A stretch of 64,000 nucleotides of DNA from Candidatus Ichthyocystis hellenicum (GCF_001460935.1 NZ_LN906597.1:99693-163692); one strand, 5' to 3'. Numbered from the stretch's first letter, positions 1 to 8,894 are shown. The notes: generated by a model from the sequence alone, not told the origin. Numbers and translations: made by a program.

Positions 1-1
1 T

Positions 2-376
2 AAAAGTTCAGAATTACTCGGTATGGAAGAAGATATTACAGAAGAAGAGTTAGAAGATGCACTGTCAAATCTACTGAAAGATGCAAAACACCTTACAGAA
101 AAACATGGGATAGGTCAAAGTTCAGGATTGTATGGAGAAGAAATTGAAGGTGATGAGTTAGAGGAGCTAGAAATGGAACTAGCGGAACTCTTGAGGGAAG
201 ATACAGCTGAAGCAGAAAGAAGTAGTAGTCCAATATCACTGGAAAATGCTAATATAGGCGATTTACTGAAAGAACTTAAAGGACTAGAGTCATCTATGCA
301 TAAAATAATAATGGAGGTAGAAAGAAGATCATCAGGTAGTAATAGTGCACAAAGTTCCAGTCTTCCTCCAAATTAA
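2..376 (+). CDS. Acidic Glu/Ser-rich protein, 3' end only
   Basis: The frame is open to the left edge of the window, so the ATG at 23 may be internal and this is best read as the C-terminal end of a longer protein. The visible 124 residues are strongly acidic with heptad-like Leu/Glu spacing (for example EELEDALSNLLKDA and LEELEMELAELL), which suggests amphipathic helices or coiled coil. The tail is serine-rich and ends in SSSLPPN. No known domain was recognised. The acidic and serine-rich composition and the plus orientation match the other accessory proteins to the right, so it probably belongs to the same putative effector block. Function unknown. Confidence 0.6.
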   Translation, partial: KSSELLGMEEDITEEELEDALSNLLKDAKHLTEKHGIGQSSGLYGEEIEGDELEELEMELAELLREDTAEAERSSSPISLENANIGDLLKELKGLESSMHKIIMEVERRSSGSNSAQSSSLPPN

Positions 377-479
377 TGGAGCCAAACAATAATCTGATAG
401 GATTATCCATCTTAGGATGGGGAACTAACAAACCTATCTTACTGTTTTTAGATATGCCCGACATTGGCATGTGATTTTG

Positions 480-578
480 ATGATCATCAACATGGAAGAA
501 AGGGCAAAGTCAGACTTTCTTAGTGAGCTTAGTATTGTGCATCAGTTAGATTCTATAAAAGAACTGAAAGAGAATTAA
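480..578 (+). pseudogene. Possible 32-residue gene remnant
   Basis: Short open frame of 32 codons; the part after the second Met (492) reads MEERAKSDFLSELSIVHQLD and continues as a charged helix-like segment. There is no Shine-Dalgarno sequence in front of either ATG, and upstream the frame stays open only back to a stop at 426. It may be the last piece of a decayed coiled-coil protein, or chance. No homologue recognised. Confidence 0.15.
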
Positions 579-1656
579 GGGGTATACCCAAAAAACGGTA
601 TAAATAAACACATAGATGCCGCAAACACGTAATCACGTGGCTACTATTTGGCCTGCAGTGAAAACAAATCCCTGCAAGCAATTTTTACAGCACAGGAAAA
701 TAATAATCACCAATAGAAAAATAATGAGTCAATGCTTACCTCAAAACCCTATAATCATAAAATTACTCATACGCTAATAAAACATACCATTCTATGGTCC
801 ATCCAAGCTCAATCACCAAAAAGCAGTACAATCTAAATTTAGAGAAGTAAGACAAAGATAATTACTATGATGTAGCAACCACCCACTACTTCATCCTATG
901 AGTTAAATAAAATTAATAATCACAATAATTTATTTAAAATAATTAACTATTTATGATTAGAAAAATTAATTGCAGTATGGGAACTAAATAGATCATCGTA
1001 CATGTATTTACCAACATTAAGATCAATCACAAAACACATACCATAAAAATTAAATTTATATATATATATGATTACACTTTTAACTTTAATAACCCTATGA
1101 GCAAAAAATTTACTAGTTATTTTAGGTAGATATAACACGTCCCATATCTAAATAAGCTATAAGTACCGGTTAAGTTATATTAAAAAAACTAATATTTCTA
1201 GTCATAACATATTTAAAATTGATATAGCAATTGCCGAAAATTGTCAAATTTATTGAATATAGATAAAAATAATACCGTAAATAACTGTGGCTAATATAGA
1301 AAGAATGGGGTTTATAAAAATCAATTAATCTAGAAATTAAAGGGGTAGAAAAAATGTGACATGAACCACAAAACTATATGCCTCAGTTTTATTTACCAAT
1401 GGAAACAAGGTGATGCAACATAACCAAAAGCTTCACCAAAATTTAACCTTACATACTCACACCTTGAAAAACAGTTTCTGTCATATCAACCTAAAATGAG
1501 CGCCCACTTAAGATAAATTCTACGGCATGAAAAAATTAGAAATAGGTACCATTACCCCTGGTTCATGGCAGACCTAGAGTAGTAGGTATAAAAGTTTACA
1601 GGAAAATTTGGGTATGTTTATACATTTATACATAACTAATAACTAATATATGCACC

Positions 1657-1824
1657 ATGGTGAGTCAGAACATAATATGCAAAATTATAACTCGGGGACT
1701 AGTAGAAATCTACCATGCCTCAAAAAAACTGCCGACCGCGCTTAAAGACCTGGACAATCTAATTAAACATGTACATAGTAAGTATCAATTAGACTGTATG
1801 GCTTCGGCATTTGTGTTGAATTGA
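1657..1824 (+). pseudogene. Possible 55-residue gene remnant
   Basis: An open frame of 56 codons in otherwise stop-rich DNA, with an amphipathic core (TALKDLDNLIKHVHSKYQLD). That core loosely resembles the N-terminal segment EAEKNLDSIIKDIDNCYENV of the 959-residue protein at 13662 (Ala, Lys, Leu-Asp, Ile-Lys and Tyr line up), so it could be an eroded piece of that family. No ribosome site precedes the ATG. The similarity is weak and judged by eye. Confidence 0.2.
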
Positions 1825-2160
1825 ATTTGATAACATATGATTAATTCACATGCTGATTACAAAAGTTCAAAATGAGCACTCTGCTCATGAATGGATAAAT
1901 GATATATATTTAAATATCTGTACAATTTGTCCCAAAAATAAATAAAAAATGAACCATGAAAACTGCAAAATGTCAGTACGTATTAAGGGAATATAAACTG
2001 CCTTATTGCTCTAAAACAGGTCAGATAAATATCGTAATTTATGTGAGTTAATACGATTAATTAAAAAAACAACCATATTATTAGATTAAATAATTACGGT
2101 AAATATGAGAGAATGAATTTAATAATTTTGGACTCTAACAGAACAAAAAGAGAGAGCAAA

Positions 2161-3276
2161 ATGAAAATTAACCCTAATCGAGAAGGTGGATTTACACAAC
2201 GCGTTGACAATAAAGGTGAATCTTCAGACAGTAAACGAGGACTCGATGTAGGTGAAGACAAAAAACAAAGAGCGTCTTTGTCCTCTTCAGTTGGATCATC
2301 ATCATCCACTTCTTCTAATATAAGTCTTTCTCTTTCTTTAGGAAAAGTAGGAAAAAGAATTAAAAAGGCTAAGAGCAAATTACAAACACAAATGATGGGA
2401 TTTATTACAAAATCTAGGTCTTCACCTGATATTCATTCTCAATCGAAAACACATAATCTCAATAGCATCAGACAGCGTTCAAGTAGCGCCCCCGATGTTA
2501 CTTCAAGGGTAAATGGTAATGGATCTCAATCTAATTCAAGATATGCAAGTTATGATTCAGATGAGTATGAAGAAGTAATACTACCACCAGGTGTTCGACC
2601 AACCCCAAGACCAAAAACTAGTATCTATCCAACGCCAAGGAATAATGAAGCACAATCTAAATCAGTATATGAAGGCAATGATGCTGATATTCCTGAGTAC
2701 CTAGAAGTATTACGCGGAGATACTGAGTACCTAGAAATATTGCCAGGATCTTCTTCTACCAGTGATAGTGATGATGAATTTTATTCTGCACATGGGTCTA
2801 CAATCTCATCTTCATACGAATCTGCAGCTTCTTCTTTATATGGATACGGTGATGATTTCTATGATAAACCTGCTTCTACTGAAAAAATTCATGAATACGA
2901 ATATATCGAAGAACCTATCTACGATGATGTTAATATAAAAATTGCACCAGAATATATACAGTCAAGACATAGCACTACATTTTTTTCTACGCTGCCGCCG
3001 GAATTACCAAAAAGAAATATAATAGGAAAACAAGCAGAAACAGATGCATCGGTTCCTCCTCCCGTACCCCCAAGACCTCAATCAACTTATCCAAATAAAG
3101 CTCCCCTGAGACAAAATTCAGTTGAAAACGAAAAACAACAGGAGCTCCACTTAAATACTCCTCGTTCCAGATATGCTATAGTTGGTAATAGAGAAGTCGA
3201 GGAAGCTTTACGACAAACCTCACCGTCTAGAAGTAACGCATCATCAAAGCCTCGCCCGAAAAGCTATCCTAGTTAG
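2161..3276 (+). CDS. Putative host-directed signalling adaptor with phosphotyrosine-type and SH3-ligand motifs
   Basis: 371 residues, largely predicted disordered, with no signal peptide or membrane segment. The start at 2161 is preferred over the in-frame ATG at 2113 because an AGAGAG site precedes it and MKINPN matches the MNPLNPN/MNSIDPN starts of the next two genes. Order: Ser-rich N-terminus; basic helix GKVGKRIKKAKSK (about 60-75); DSDEYEEVILPPG, a YEEV Src-type SH2 site; twin EYLEVL/EYLEIL; an acidic Tyr/Ser stretch; EYIEEPIYDDV (Y254), close to EPIYA-type effector sites and to the Nck SH2 consensus YDxV; then PELPKR and PPVPPR, both class II SH3 ligands (PxxPxR). Known bacterial proteins with such sites (Tir, CagA, AnkA, Tarp) are phosphorylated by host kinases. 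An effector role is inference; no relative was recognised. Confidence 0.8.
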   Translation: MKINPNREGGFTQRVDNKGESSDSKRGLDVGEDKKQRASLSSSVGSSSSTSSNISLSLSLGKVGKRIKKAKSKLQTQMMGFITKSRSSPDIHSQSKTHNLNSIRQRSSSAPDVTSRVNGNGSQSNSRYASYDSDEYEEVILPPGVRPTPRPKTSIYPTPRNNEAQSKSVYEGNDADIPEYLEVLRGDTEYLEILPGSSSTSDSDDEFYSAHGSTISSSYESAASSLYGYGDDFYDKPASTEKIHEYEYIEEPIYDDVNIKIAPEYIQSRHSTTFFSTLPPELPKRNIIGKQAETDASVPPPVPPRPQSTYPNKAPLRQNSVENEKQQELHLNTPRSRYAIVGNREVEEALRQTSPSRSNASSKPRPKSYPS

Positions 3277-3639
3277 CGACCATAAAATTTAACATAAAAT
3301 AAAATTTGAAATTAAATTATAAAGAATAAAATATGCCGATTATTTACATACTAGAATGAGAATGTTATGGAATTTCTAAAATGGAAAAGTTTTATTTTTA
3401 TAATACTGCACACTATTTTTAAAAAACACCTGCAGTAATACACAAAAATATACAAGTATATGTAAATTTATTCATCGATCAAACTGTTTCATTGAGGATA
3501 GAATAGGTGCGAAATCTATAAAGCAATGATAATGTGCAGATAGATAATGATTGTGATACATAGGTTAAATAAATATTATTAATAATAACTTCTAGATAAA
3601 AAAAATTGATATTAAAAAGCTGACAATATTCATTGTATA

Positions 3640-3856
3640 CAAAAATAATTTCATTGAACTAACTAAAACAAATTGTCTCAAAACACCTACAGCTACTGAT
3701 TATGCAATGGATTGAACTGTCGTTGTAATTAATTTTGCTGTCTTTAAAAAATTGATAACAAATAAATTAGTTTGCAATTTACTTTCTGTATGTTTTTGTC
3801 ATTTCTGTTTCTCGTCAGCAATTAATAGGATGAGAGTGATTTTGTGAGAGGATAAA
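3640..3856 (+). repeat. Duplicated leader, copy A
   Basis: The segment before the 3857 gene is recognisably the same as that before 6334: both share an AAAAATAATTT-ATTGAACTAA block, a TTGAT(A/T) promoter-like hexamer about 105-125 bases before the start, and at the end ATTAATAGGATGAG followed by TTGTGAGAGGATAAA and the ATG. GAGAGGA is the ribosome site, 4 bases from the ATG. The upstream part of the 580-base gap (3277-3639) shows nothing else recognisable. Confidence 0.6.
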
Positions 3857-4876
3857 ATGAACCCTTTAAACCCTAATGAAGCGGGTGCAGGTGCCGGAAT
3901 AGATGAGCCTCGTGCCAATAGAAAACCCGTTGGCGGAAATAGTAGACTTTCAGTTTCTAGTGATGATAGTAATGATAGCAGAGCAGAATTAAGGTCAGAT
4001 TCATTACCGAAAGCGCCGTCAAACTCAAGTGAGGAGAAAAATCTAAGTCTACCAAGAGATTCTGGTAGAAATGGTGCTAAGGGTGGTGCTATGTCCAGGG
4101 CTTTCAGTTCTGAAGTCTTAGAAGCTAATCCCATCTCATCACATGAAAAAACGGGTGCTATAGGAGGAAAAATCAAGGGTGCTGCGAAAAGAGCAATGGA
4201 TAGATTGAAGGCCCTTCCTAGGAAGGGAGATGATAAAAAACTGATAGTAGAAGTTAAAAAGCGTATACTTGATATGATGGGAGGAATAAGAGAAGAATTA
4301 GAAAGTGCAGCGAGAGACAGAGGTGCTAGTAATATTCACACAAAACCCGGCGGCGAGGGGGCAGCATCGGAAGAAAAAATAATAAGGTTAGAGGAGAGAT
4401 TAGTTTCATTCATGACCTTCATGGAACAAAAGCTAAAATCGCGGGATGTTAAACTTAGCAAGGAACAGTTGCAAGACACAGCAAAAGCATTAGTTAAGCT
4501 ATCGGTAGAGCTACGTGAGACACGGAAAGAACTGGCAGCACTCGAACGGCAACCTCGCGCATCTAGCTCCAGAGAATATACCTCTTTTCAAATAAAATAT
4601 GCTGGAATATTAAAGTCATTGGACATATTAATGAAAGGTATTATTAGAGACAAAAATGAAGGTAATGAAACTAGCTGGCCGATGGCTGCCCCTGGAAGTC
4701 CGATGGCTGGCAGAAGACAAGCTGCTGCAGCTCCTGCTGCAGCGTCAGCAGGAGCACCGTCGGCAGCACATGGAAGACTAATGGATGAGATGCAGGGGAA
4801 ATTAGCAGAACGTGCCAGAAACGCTAACAGGAAGCCAGATATGTCTCCCAGACCCCAGCGCCTGAGAAAAAGGTAA
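3857..4876 (+). CDS. Coiled-coil putative effector, paralogue of the 6334 gene
   Basis: 339 residues, no signal peptide or membrane helix. It shares with the 6334 product the start MNPLNPNEAG, the block SVSSDDSNDSRAELR..SLPKAPS (about 33-57), an LSLP motif, a basic helix AKRAMDRLKA, an IREELES segment and a charged coiled coil (about 165-235). The tail differs: it is Ala/Pro/Gly-rich (APAAASAGAPSAAHG) and ends in a basic RPQRLRKR. The paralogue continues for another 500 residues where this one stops, so this may be a shortened copy or a separate short form. Start chosen for GAGAGGATAAA before the ATG and the paralogue match. Function unknown; secretion into a host cell is inferred only from composition and context. 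Confidence 0.75.
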   Translation: MNPLNPNEAGAGAGIDEPRANRKPVGGNSRLSVSSDDSNDSRAELRSDSLPKAPSNSSEEKNLSLPRDSGRNGAKGGAMSRAFSSEVLEANPISSHEKTGAIGGKIKGAAKRAMDRLKALPRKGDDKKLIVEVKKRILDMMGGIREELESAARDRGASNIHTKPGGEGAASEEKIIRLEERLVSFMTFMEQKLKSRDVKLSKEQLQDTAKALVKLSVELRETRKELAALERQPRASSSREYTSFQIKYAGILKSLDILMKGIIRDKNEGNETSWPMAAPGSPMAGRRQAAAAPAAASAGAPSAAHGRLMDEMQGKLAERARNANRKPDMSPRPQRLRKR

Positions 4877-6085
4877 CACCCATTATAGGGTGCGGAAAGA
4901 CAAGCGTAGGCATGTACCTAGCGTTGGTTTGGTCGTTTTTTATACGGTAGGTACATACCTAAACCCGAGGTAAAAACTATGTAAAAAATTCACTCCATGA
5001 TCAAATAAACATGGGTTGTTGACACATTGAAATCCGCACATAAACACAGTGGTATATATATTTATGTGCAGCATACTACTAAACCTCCGAATTTAGGATG
5101 AAGCACCGAAATAATAACCAATAACCATAAAAAATCAGGGTTATTAAAGTTAACACTGAGAATTACGGAGACTCCTAGATTGAAAATACTACCGCTACCA
5201 ATCTAATATGTCATTGGCGCCTTTGTATCCAACACTGACAATTTTAATAACAAATTATATTCTAAAAAATTAAGCAATTAAGTAATAATTATTACTTATA
5301 GCCATAAATCACATTTTTAGTTACAGCATCACTGCCTCTAATCAAAGCGATCGTTGCTTTAAAATAATTATCTCGTCAACCCCCAGATAAGTATATATTT
5401 TATAAAAATATCCCAGCTCAGTTAACAATCAAGAAATTCAATATACTCTACGACAAATACTACCGCCAAAAAGTAATCCCCCAAGGACTAGTTCAAAAAT
5501 ATATCCGCATTATCGATACCAAAGTCTAGTATAAAACAAAAATTGAAATTAAATTAGCAAGAATATTTATTACTTACACACGCCAACATTATAAATATGT
5601 CCAAAATAAAAAATAGCATGCCGCACACAAGAACACATTTGCAGAGTAATTTTTTTAAAATAACTAAATATTAATTAATTTATTTTTGATATGTAGTTAT
5701 TACTATCATGGCTAATAAAACTCTCACCCTATCGTTATATCATTAAAGACTTCCCAAATGACATTGAAAATCACTTATCTTCATACTAATCTTCATACTA
5801 AAATTGTACGCTAGTATATTAGCATCTGTAATTTTACTTCACCAAAATAAATATAAAAATTATTCTTTTTACTATCTTCTGATGAAGATTTAATTATTCA
5901 TAATTACATTAAAATATGCTAAATATCAAAATTTAACCATATAAAATAACCACTCAAAGAATAAGAACGATTAATTTACCCTAATTATAAAAAAAGAAGA
6001 TGAAAATATAAAACAAAAAACTAGTAACTAGTACTAATTAAAAAACTCCACATACTTAGTACTTGTAATTAATGTCTCTAATTAC
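4877..6085. other. AT-rich spacer
   Basis: About 1.2 kb in which no gene was recognised; stops are dense in all frames. Apart from the inverted repeat at 4907-4961, described separately, it holds runs of A and T and no recognisable RNA gene or mobile element. Confidence 0.5.
4907..4961. repeat. Imperfect inverted repeat after the 3857 gene
   Basis: Arms TAGGCATGTACCTA (4907-4920) and TAGGTACATACCTA (4948-4961) pair over 13 of 14 positions around a 27-base loop. The hairpin starts 31 bases after the stop codon. No U-run follows the right arm, so it is not a classical intrinsic terminator. It could be a 3'-end stabilising or processing hairpin, or a protein-binding site. Confidence 0.4.
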
Positions 6086-6333
6086 ATATAAAAATAATTT
6101 AATTGAACTAAACTAAATAAATTATCTCGAATCACTTTTAGTAATTAATCCTGTCTTCTACTATGTATAAGTACCTTAAGTAGCTAGAAGTACCTTAAGT
6201 AGCTAGTTTTGATTCTTTTACAAGATTATCGGTTAAATAATTATCTTTATTATTTGATAAATATTTAAAAATATTTTTGTGTTACTTCTCATCAATAATT
6301 AATAGGATGAGGTTGAGTTTGTGAGAGGATAAA
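6086..6333 (+). repeat. Duplicated leader, copy B, with a 19-bp tandem duplication
   Basis: Counterpart of 3640-3856 (same end: ATTAATAGGATGAG, then TTGTGAGAGGATAAA and the ATG). It is longer partly because AAGTACCTTAAGTAGCTAG occurs twice with no gap (6169-6187 and 6188-6206). A TTGATT hexamer at 6209-6214 with TTAAAT 18 bases further on is a plausible promoter placed just after the duplication. Confidence 0.6.
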
Positions 6334-7302
6334 ATGAACAGTATAGACCCTAACAAAGTGGGTGGAAATGACGGCGAGAGCCAAGGAGCATCTGGTGCTG
6401 ATGGTAACAGCAAAGGAGAAGACAATAGTGGCAATAAAAGAATTTCTGTTTCTAGTGATACCAGTAATGTTAGTAGAGCAGGATTACGCCCAGAATCATT
6501 ACCGAAAGCACCGTCAAGATCACGCCGTGGTGCAATAAGACTGTCTCTACCAAAAGAGGCACCTAACCCCATGCAAAGATCCAGTAGCTCTGAAAGTTTG
6601 GCGTCCGAATCTAGCCTTTCATCGACATCATCGGATAAAATAAGAAGAGCTGCAGCAGGAAAAGTTAAAATTGCCGCTAGAAGGGAAATGGGTAGATTAA
6701 AAGCATCTGCATTGGAAAGTGATGAAAATCTTAGAGCAGGAGTTAGAAGGCAATTACTTAATTTGACGAGAGAAATAAGAGAAGAACTTAAGGAAGTAGC
6801 ACAAAAAAGACCCGCCAGATTAGAATCTGGTCATGCGGAATCTGCTCTGGAGGAAAAAGCAACGAAGTTAGAGAAAGAGTTACTTTCATTGGCGGTGTTC
6901 GTAGCACAACTACTAGAATCCCATGATAGAGAATCTGAGTTGGGAAAAGCACACAACCTCAATAAAGAACAGATGGATGAAATGACGAAATTGTTGAACA
7001 CCCAAGCAGCGGAAGCACGCAGTACACAGAAAGAATTGGAACGCGAACAACAGCAACGACCTTCTACATCCATGTCTACCCCACCAGTAGCGGCTCCCAG
7101 AACAAAACTAGGCGCTGACACCGGCATACAGAAAGAGCAACAGGCTAGAGATGCACGGAGGGCATCAATTTTTTTTCTCGAGAAATTGAGCAACAAGCAG
7201 ATGCAGCCCAATTTACATCACGAGCAAACAAAAACAAGGGTAAAGCAGAATCTGCAGCATCAAGTAGCAATACAAGACATGGCCCCAATAGAGGTAATTT
7301 AG
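6334..7302 (+). CDS. Coiled-coil putative effector, N-terminal part of a frameshifted gene
   Basis: 322 residues as read. The first 281 are paralogous to the 3857 product: MNSIDPNK start, RISVSSDTSNVSRAGLRPESLPKAPS region (a shared block, about 36-61), LSLPKE, a Ser-rich stretch (SSSSESLASESSLSS), basic helix AARREMGRLKA and a charged coiled coil (about 130-240). After the T8 run at 7169-7176 the last 41 residues are out-of-frame sequence. The frame one base back stays open and runs directly into the next listed reading frame, so the intended product is probably 835 residues (6334-8840). GAGAGGATAAA precedes the ATG. No signal peptide. The short form may also be made if the shift is regulated. 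Function unknown. Confidence 0.65.
   Translation: MNSIDPNKVGGNDGESQGASGADGNSKGEDNSGNKRISVSSDTSNVSRAGLRPESLPKAPSRSRRGAIRLSLPKEAPNPMQRSSSSESLASESSLSSTSSDKIRRAAAGKVKIAARREMGRLKASALESDENLRAGVRRQLLNLTREIREELKEVAQKRPARLESGHAESALEEKATKLEKELLSLAVFVAQLLESHDRESELGKAHNLNKEQMDEMTKLLNTQAAEARSTQKELEREQQQRPSTSMSTPPVAAPRTKLGADTGIQKEQQARDARRASIFFLEKLSNKQMQPNLHHEQTKTRVKQNLQHQVAIQDMAPIEVI
7169..7176 (+). other. T8 homopolymer at the frame junction
   Basis: Eight T in a row read as ATT TTT TTT in the upstream frame, which creates the heptamer T TTT TTT, a classical -1 slippery sequence. The downstream frame is open from here through 8840 (about 85 codons before the ATG at 7425, then 471 more). One extra T, a -1 ribosomal slip or polymerase slippage would each restore one long frame. 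A sequencing error is also possible. Confidence 0.7.
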
Positions 7303-7424
7303 CAGGCATAAGACCTGAAGCACATAGTTCCAATCAAACAACTACCGGCGGCGGTATACCAAAACATGAACCTAAGACAACAAATCCTAGAGCGGAGATA
7401 AATTACAACCTTAATAGATCACCA

Positions 7425-8840
7425 ATGGAAAGTAATTTTGGTAAAAGAGCAGATATTGACAACAGCGACACCTTATCAATTAGTAGTAGTAGCACCATAT
7501 CAGATACCGATACCTTCGACACTACATCAAGTGGGAGATCAGATACAGATGATAGCATCGATACAGCAACAAATAGCAATAAGAGAGGAGAAAAGCTAAA
7601 AAGAGGCAGACGTCTAAATCCTGAGCAAAAAAAGAATTTTATGGCTAGAAGAAGTGTTATTACTAGCTCGTCATCTACAAAAAGTTCTGGTTTATCAGAA
7701 TCAAAAGGTGTCGGAAAAGATCGTGAAGAGAATATGGGAAATAGTGACGTTAATGAACGTTCACCTGCAAACCGAGGGGCCCATTATATACCAGAAGACG
7801 CTGATAGCAGCGACAATGATGGATTAAGTAGCAATAAAACTGCAACAACGCTAAGAAGAGACAGACGTCTGAACCCTAAAAACAAAAAGAATGTTACGAC
7901 TAGAAGCAATACTAATACTAGCTCTTCATCATATCCAAGTTCTGATCTTTCTGCGTCAGAAGCTAGAAGAAGTTCTAATACTAGCTCTTCATCATATTCA
8001 AGTTCTGATTTTTCAGCGCCAGAAAGTAGCGGCAAAAGCAAATCTAGAAAGGTTATGAATGACAGTGAAAAATTATCCAGTAATATAGTTTCGGCAAATT
8101 CTATTATCAGTAGCATTGAAAAAAATAGTGTGAAAATAGAAAAAGACCTATCATTACTTGAAAGTAATATGGAGAAATTATCATTTATGGCAGAAGAAGT
8201 ATCAAAATTCTACATAGATACAGTAAGAGAATTGGAGGGGAAATTACCTGGTGCTGGTCGAGCTTTCGTTGAACTAAAACTTGCTACAGAAGAACATCAA
8301 TCTATGACTTCTGGGGATTTTGAAGAATCAGTTAGTAATACAATGACTGATTCTAGAATAATCAGTGATAATATAAGATCAGACAAGGAAAAAATGGATG
8401 ATCTATCAATGAAATTAAAAAGAAGTTCATCACCACAGGAATCAGATGACATATTAAATCAAATAAATTTATTAAAAAGTAGTATAGATGAAGAAATTAA
8501 GTCTTTTGAATCAAAACTCTTACCCTTTATGGAAGAGGTAAAAAATAGCCTTTACGATCTGACTGAAAAAACATATTCTGCCAGAGGAAATTTTATGGAA
8601 TTAGCCTTCCGTTCACTAGAACTTCCAGAAATTAATGAAAAAAATGTTGGGGGCTTTGTAGGAACTAAGGAAGAAAGGTGGGAAAGAATGAAAAACGCAT
8701 TATCTGCCTGGAAAGATAATGATTTTCCTAAAATCACAACTAATGTTGATTTAAAAATTAATGCACTGATGGTTGACATTTCTTACGCTGAAGCTGCATT
8801 CTTGCCCATCCTAAAAATGGTAAGAAAATCTTCTAATTAA
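7425..8840 (+). CDS. C-terminal part of the frameshifted effector-like gene
   Basis: 471 residues from the first ATG, but the frame is open upstream to about 7170 and no ribosome site precedes 7425, so this is most likely the continuation of the 6334 gene. It starts Ser/Asp/Thr-rich. Two copies of an RRLNPxxKKN motif with Ser-rich tails lie 85 codons apart (from 7596 and 7851), followed by a 21-codon tandem repeat (TSSSSYPSSD / TSSSSYSSSD). From about residue 205 it is a helical domain with IEKDLSLLESNMEKLSFM-like heptads, ending in a conserved-looking hydrophobic segment (INALMVDISYAEAAFLPILK). No membrane helix or known domain recognised. Confidence 0.65.
   Translation: MESNFGKRADIDNSDTLSISSSSTISDTDTFDTTSSGRSDTDDSIDTATNSNKRGEKLKRGRRLNPEQKKNFMARRSVITSSSSTKSSGLSESKGVGKDREENMGNSDVNERSPANRGAHYIPEDADSSDNDGLSSNKTATTLRRDRRLNPKNKKNVTTRSNTNTSSSSYPSSDLSASEARRSSNTSSSSYSSSDFSAPESSGKSKSRKVMNDSEKLSSNIVSANSIISSIEKNSVKIEKDLSLLESNMEKLSFMAEEVSKFYIDTVRELEGKLPGAGRAFVELKLATEEHQSMTSGDFEESVSNTMTDSRIISDNIRSDKEKMDDLSMKLKRSSSPQESDDILNQINLLKSSIDEEIKSFESKLLPFMEEVKNSLYDLTEKTYSARGNFMELAFRSLELPEINEKNVGGFVGTKEERWERMKNALSAWKDNDFPKITTNVDLKINALMVDISYAEAAFLPILKMVRKSSN
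7596..8038 (+). repeat. Nested coding repeats in the frameshifted gene
   Basis: An 85-codon imperfect duplication is anchored by AGACGTCTAAATCCT (about 7608) and AGACGTCTGAACCCT (about 7863). Inside its second half a 63-bp imperfect tandem repeat (7913-8038) is anchored by TAATACTAGCTCTTCATCAT. Both keep the frame, so they alter protein length without breaking it. They suggest recent growth of the Ser-rich linker. Confidence 0.6.
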
Positions 8841-8864
8841 CAAAACATCAATTTAATATTGTAC

Positions 8865-8894
8865 TTGACAAATTGAAACTTATTTTTTTATAAA
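8865..8894 (+). promoter_or_regulatory. Sigma-70-type promoter for the 957-residue gene
   Basis: A perfect -35 TTGACA (8865-8870), 18 bases, then TATAAA (8889-8894), placed 25 bases after the previous stop codon. Transcription from about 8901 would give a leader of roughly 70 bases carrying the start-codon hairpin. This is the cleanest promoter in the accessory block. Confidence 0.6.

Larger units (their letters stand above)
377..2160. other. Long AT-rich spacer with possible gene remnants
   Basis: About 1.8 kb without a convincing gene. It is visibly AT-rich and broken by stops in all frames. Two short open stretches look more coding-like than their surroundings (480-578 and 1657-1824) and are listed separately. 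No tRNA, IS end or long repeat was recognised. Promoter elements for the gene at 2161 should lie in the last 150 bases, but no clear -35/-10 pair stands out. Confidence 0.5.

Noticed and set aside
947-1138. 63-residue minus-strand frame in the first spacer
   Set aside because: Starts at a GTG with no ribosome site, lies in very AT-rich DNA and its composition (Ile, Lys, Tyr, Phe) is what random AT-rich sequence gives.
2094-2378. 94-residue frame on the minus strand over the 371-residue gene
   Set aside because: It mirrors the Ser-rich coding sequence (runs of Leu/Phe/Ser from TCT/AGA-rich DNA), has no ribosome site and lies against a well-supported gene.
2911-2931. Calling EPIYDDV a canonical EPIYA motif
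   Set aside because: The residue after Tyr is Asp, not Ala; it is EPIYA-like at best, and the better match is the YDxV SH2-ligand pattern.
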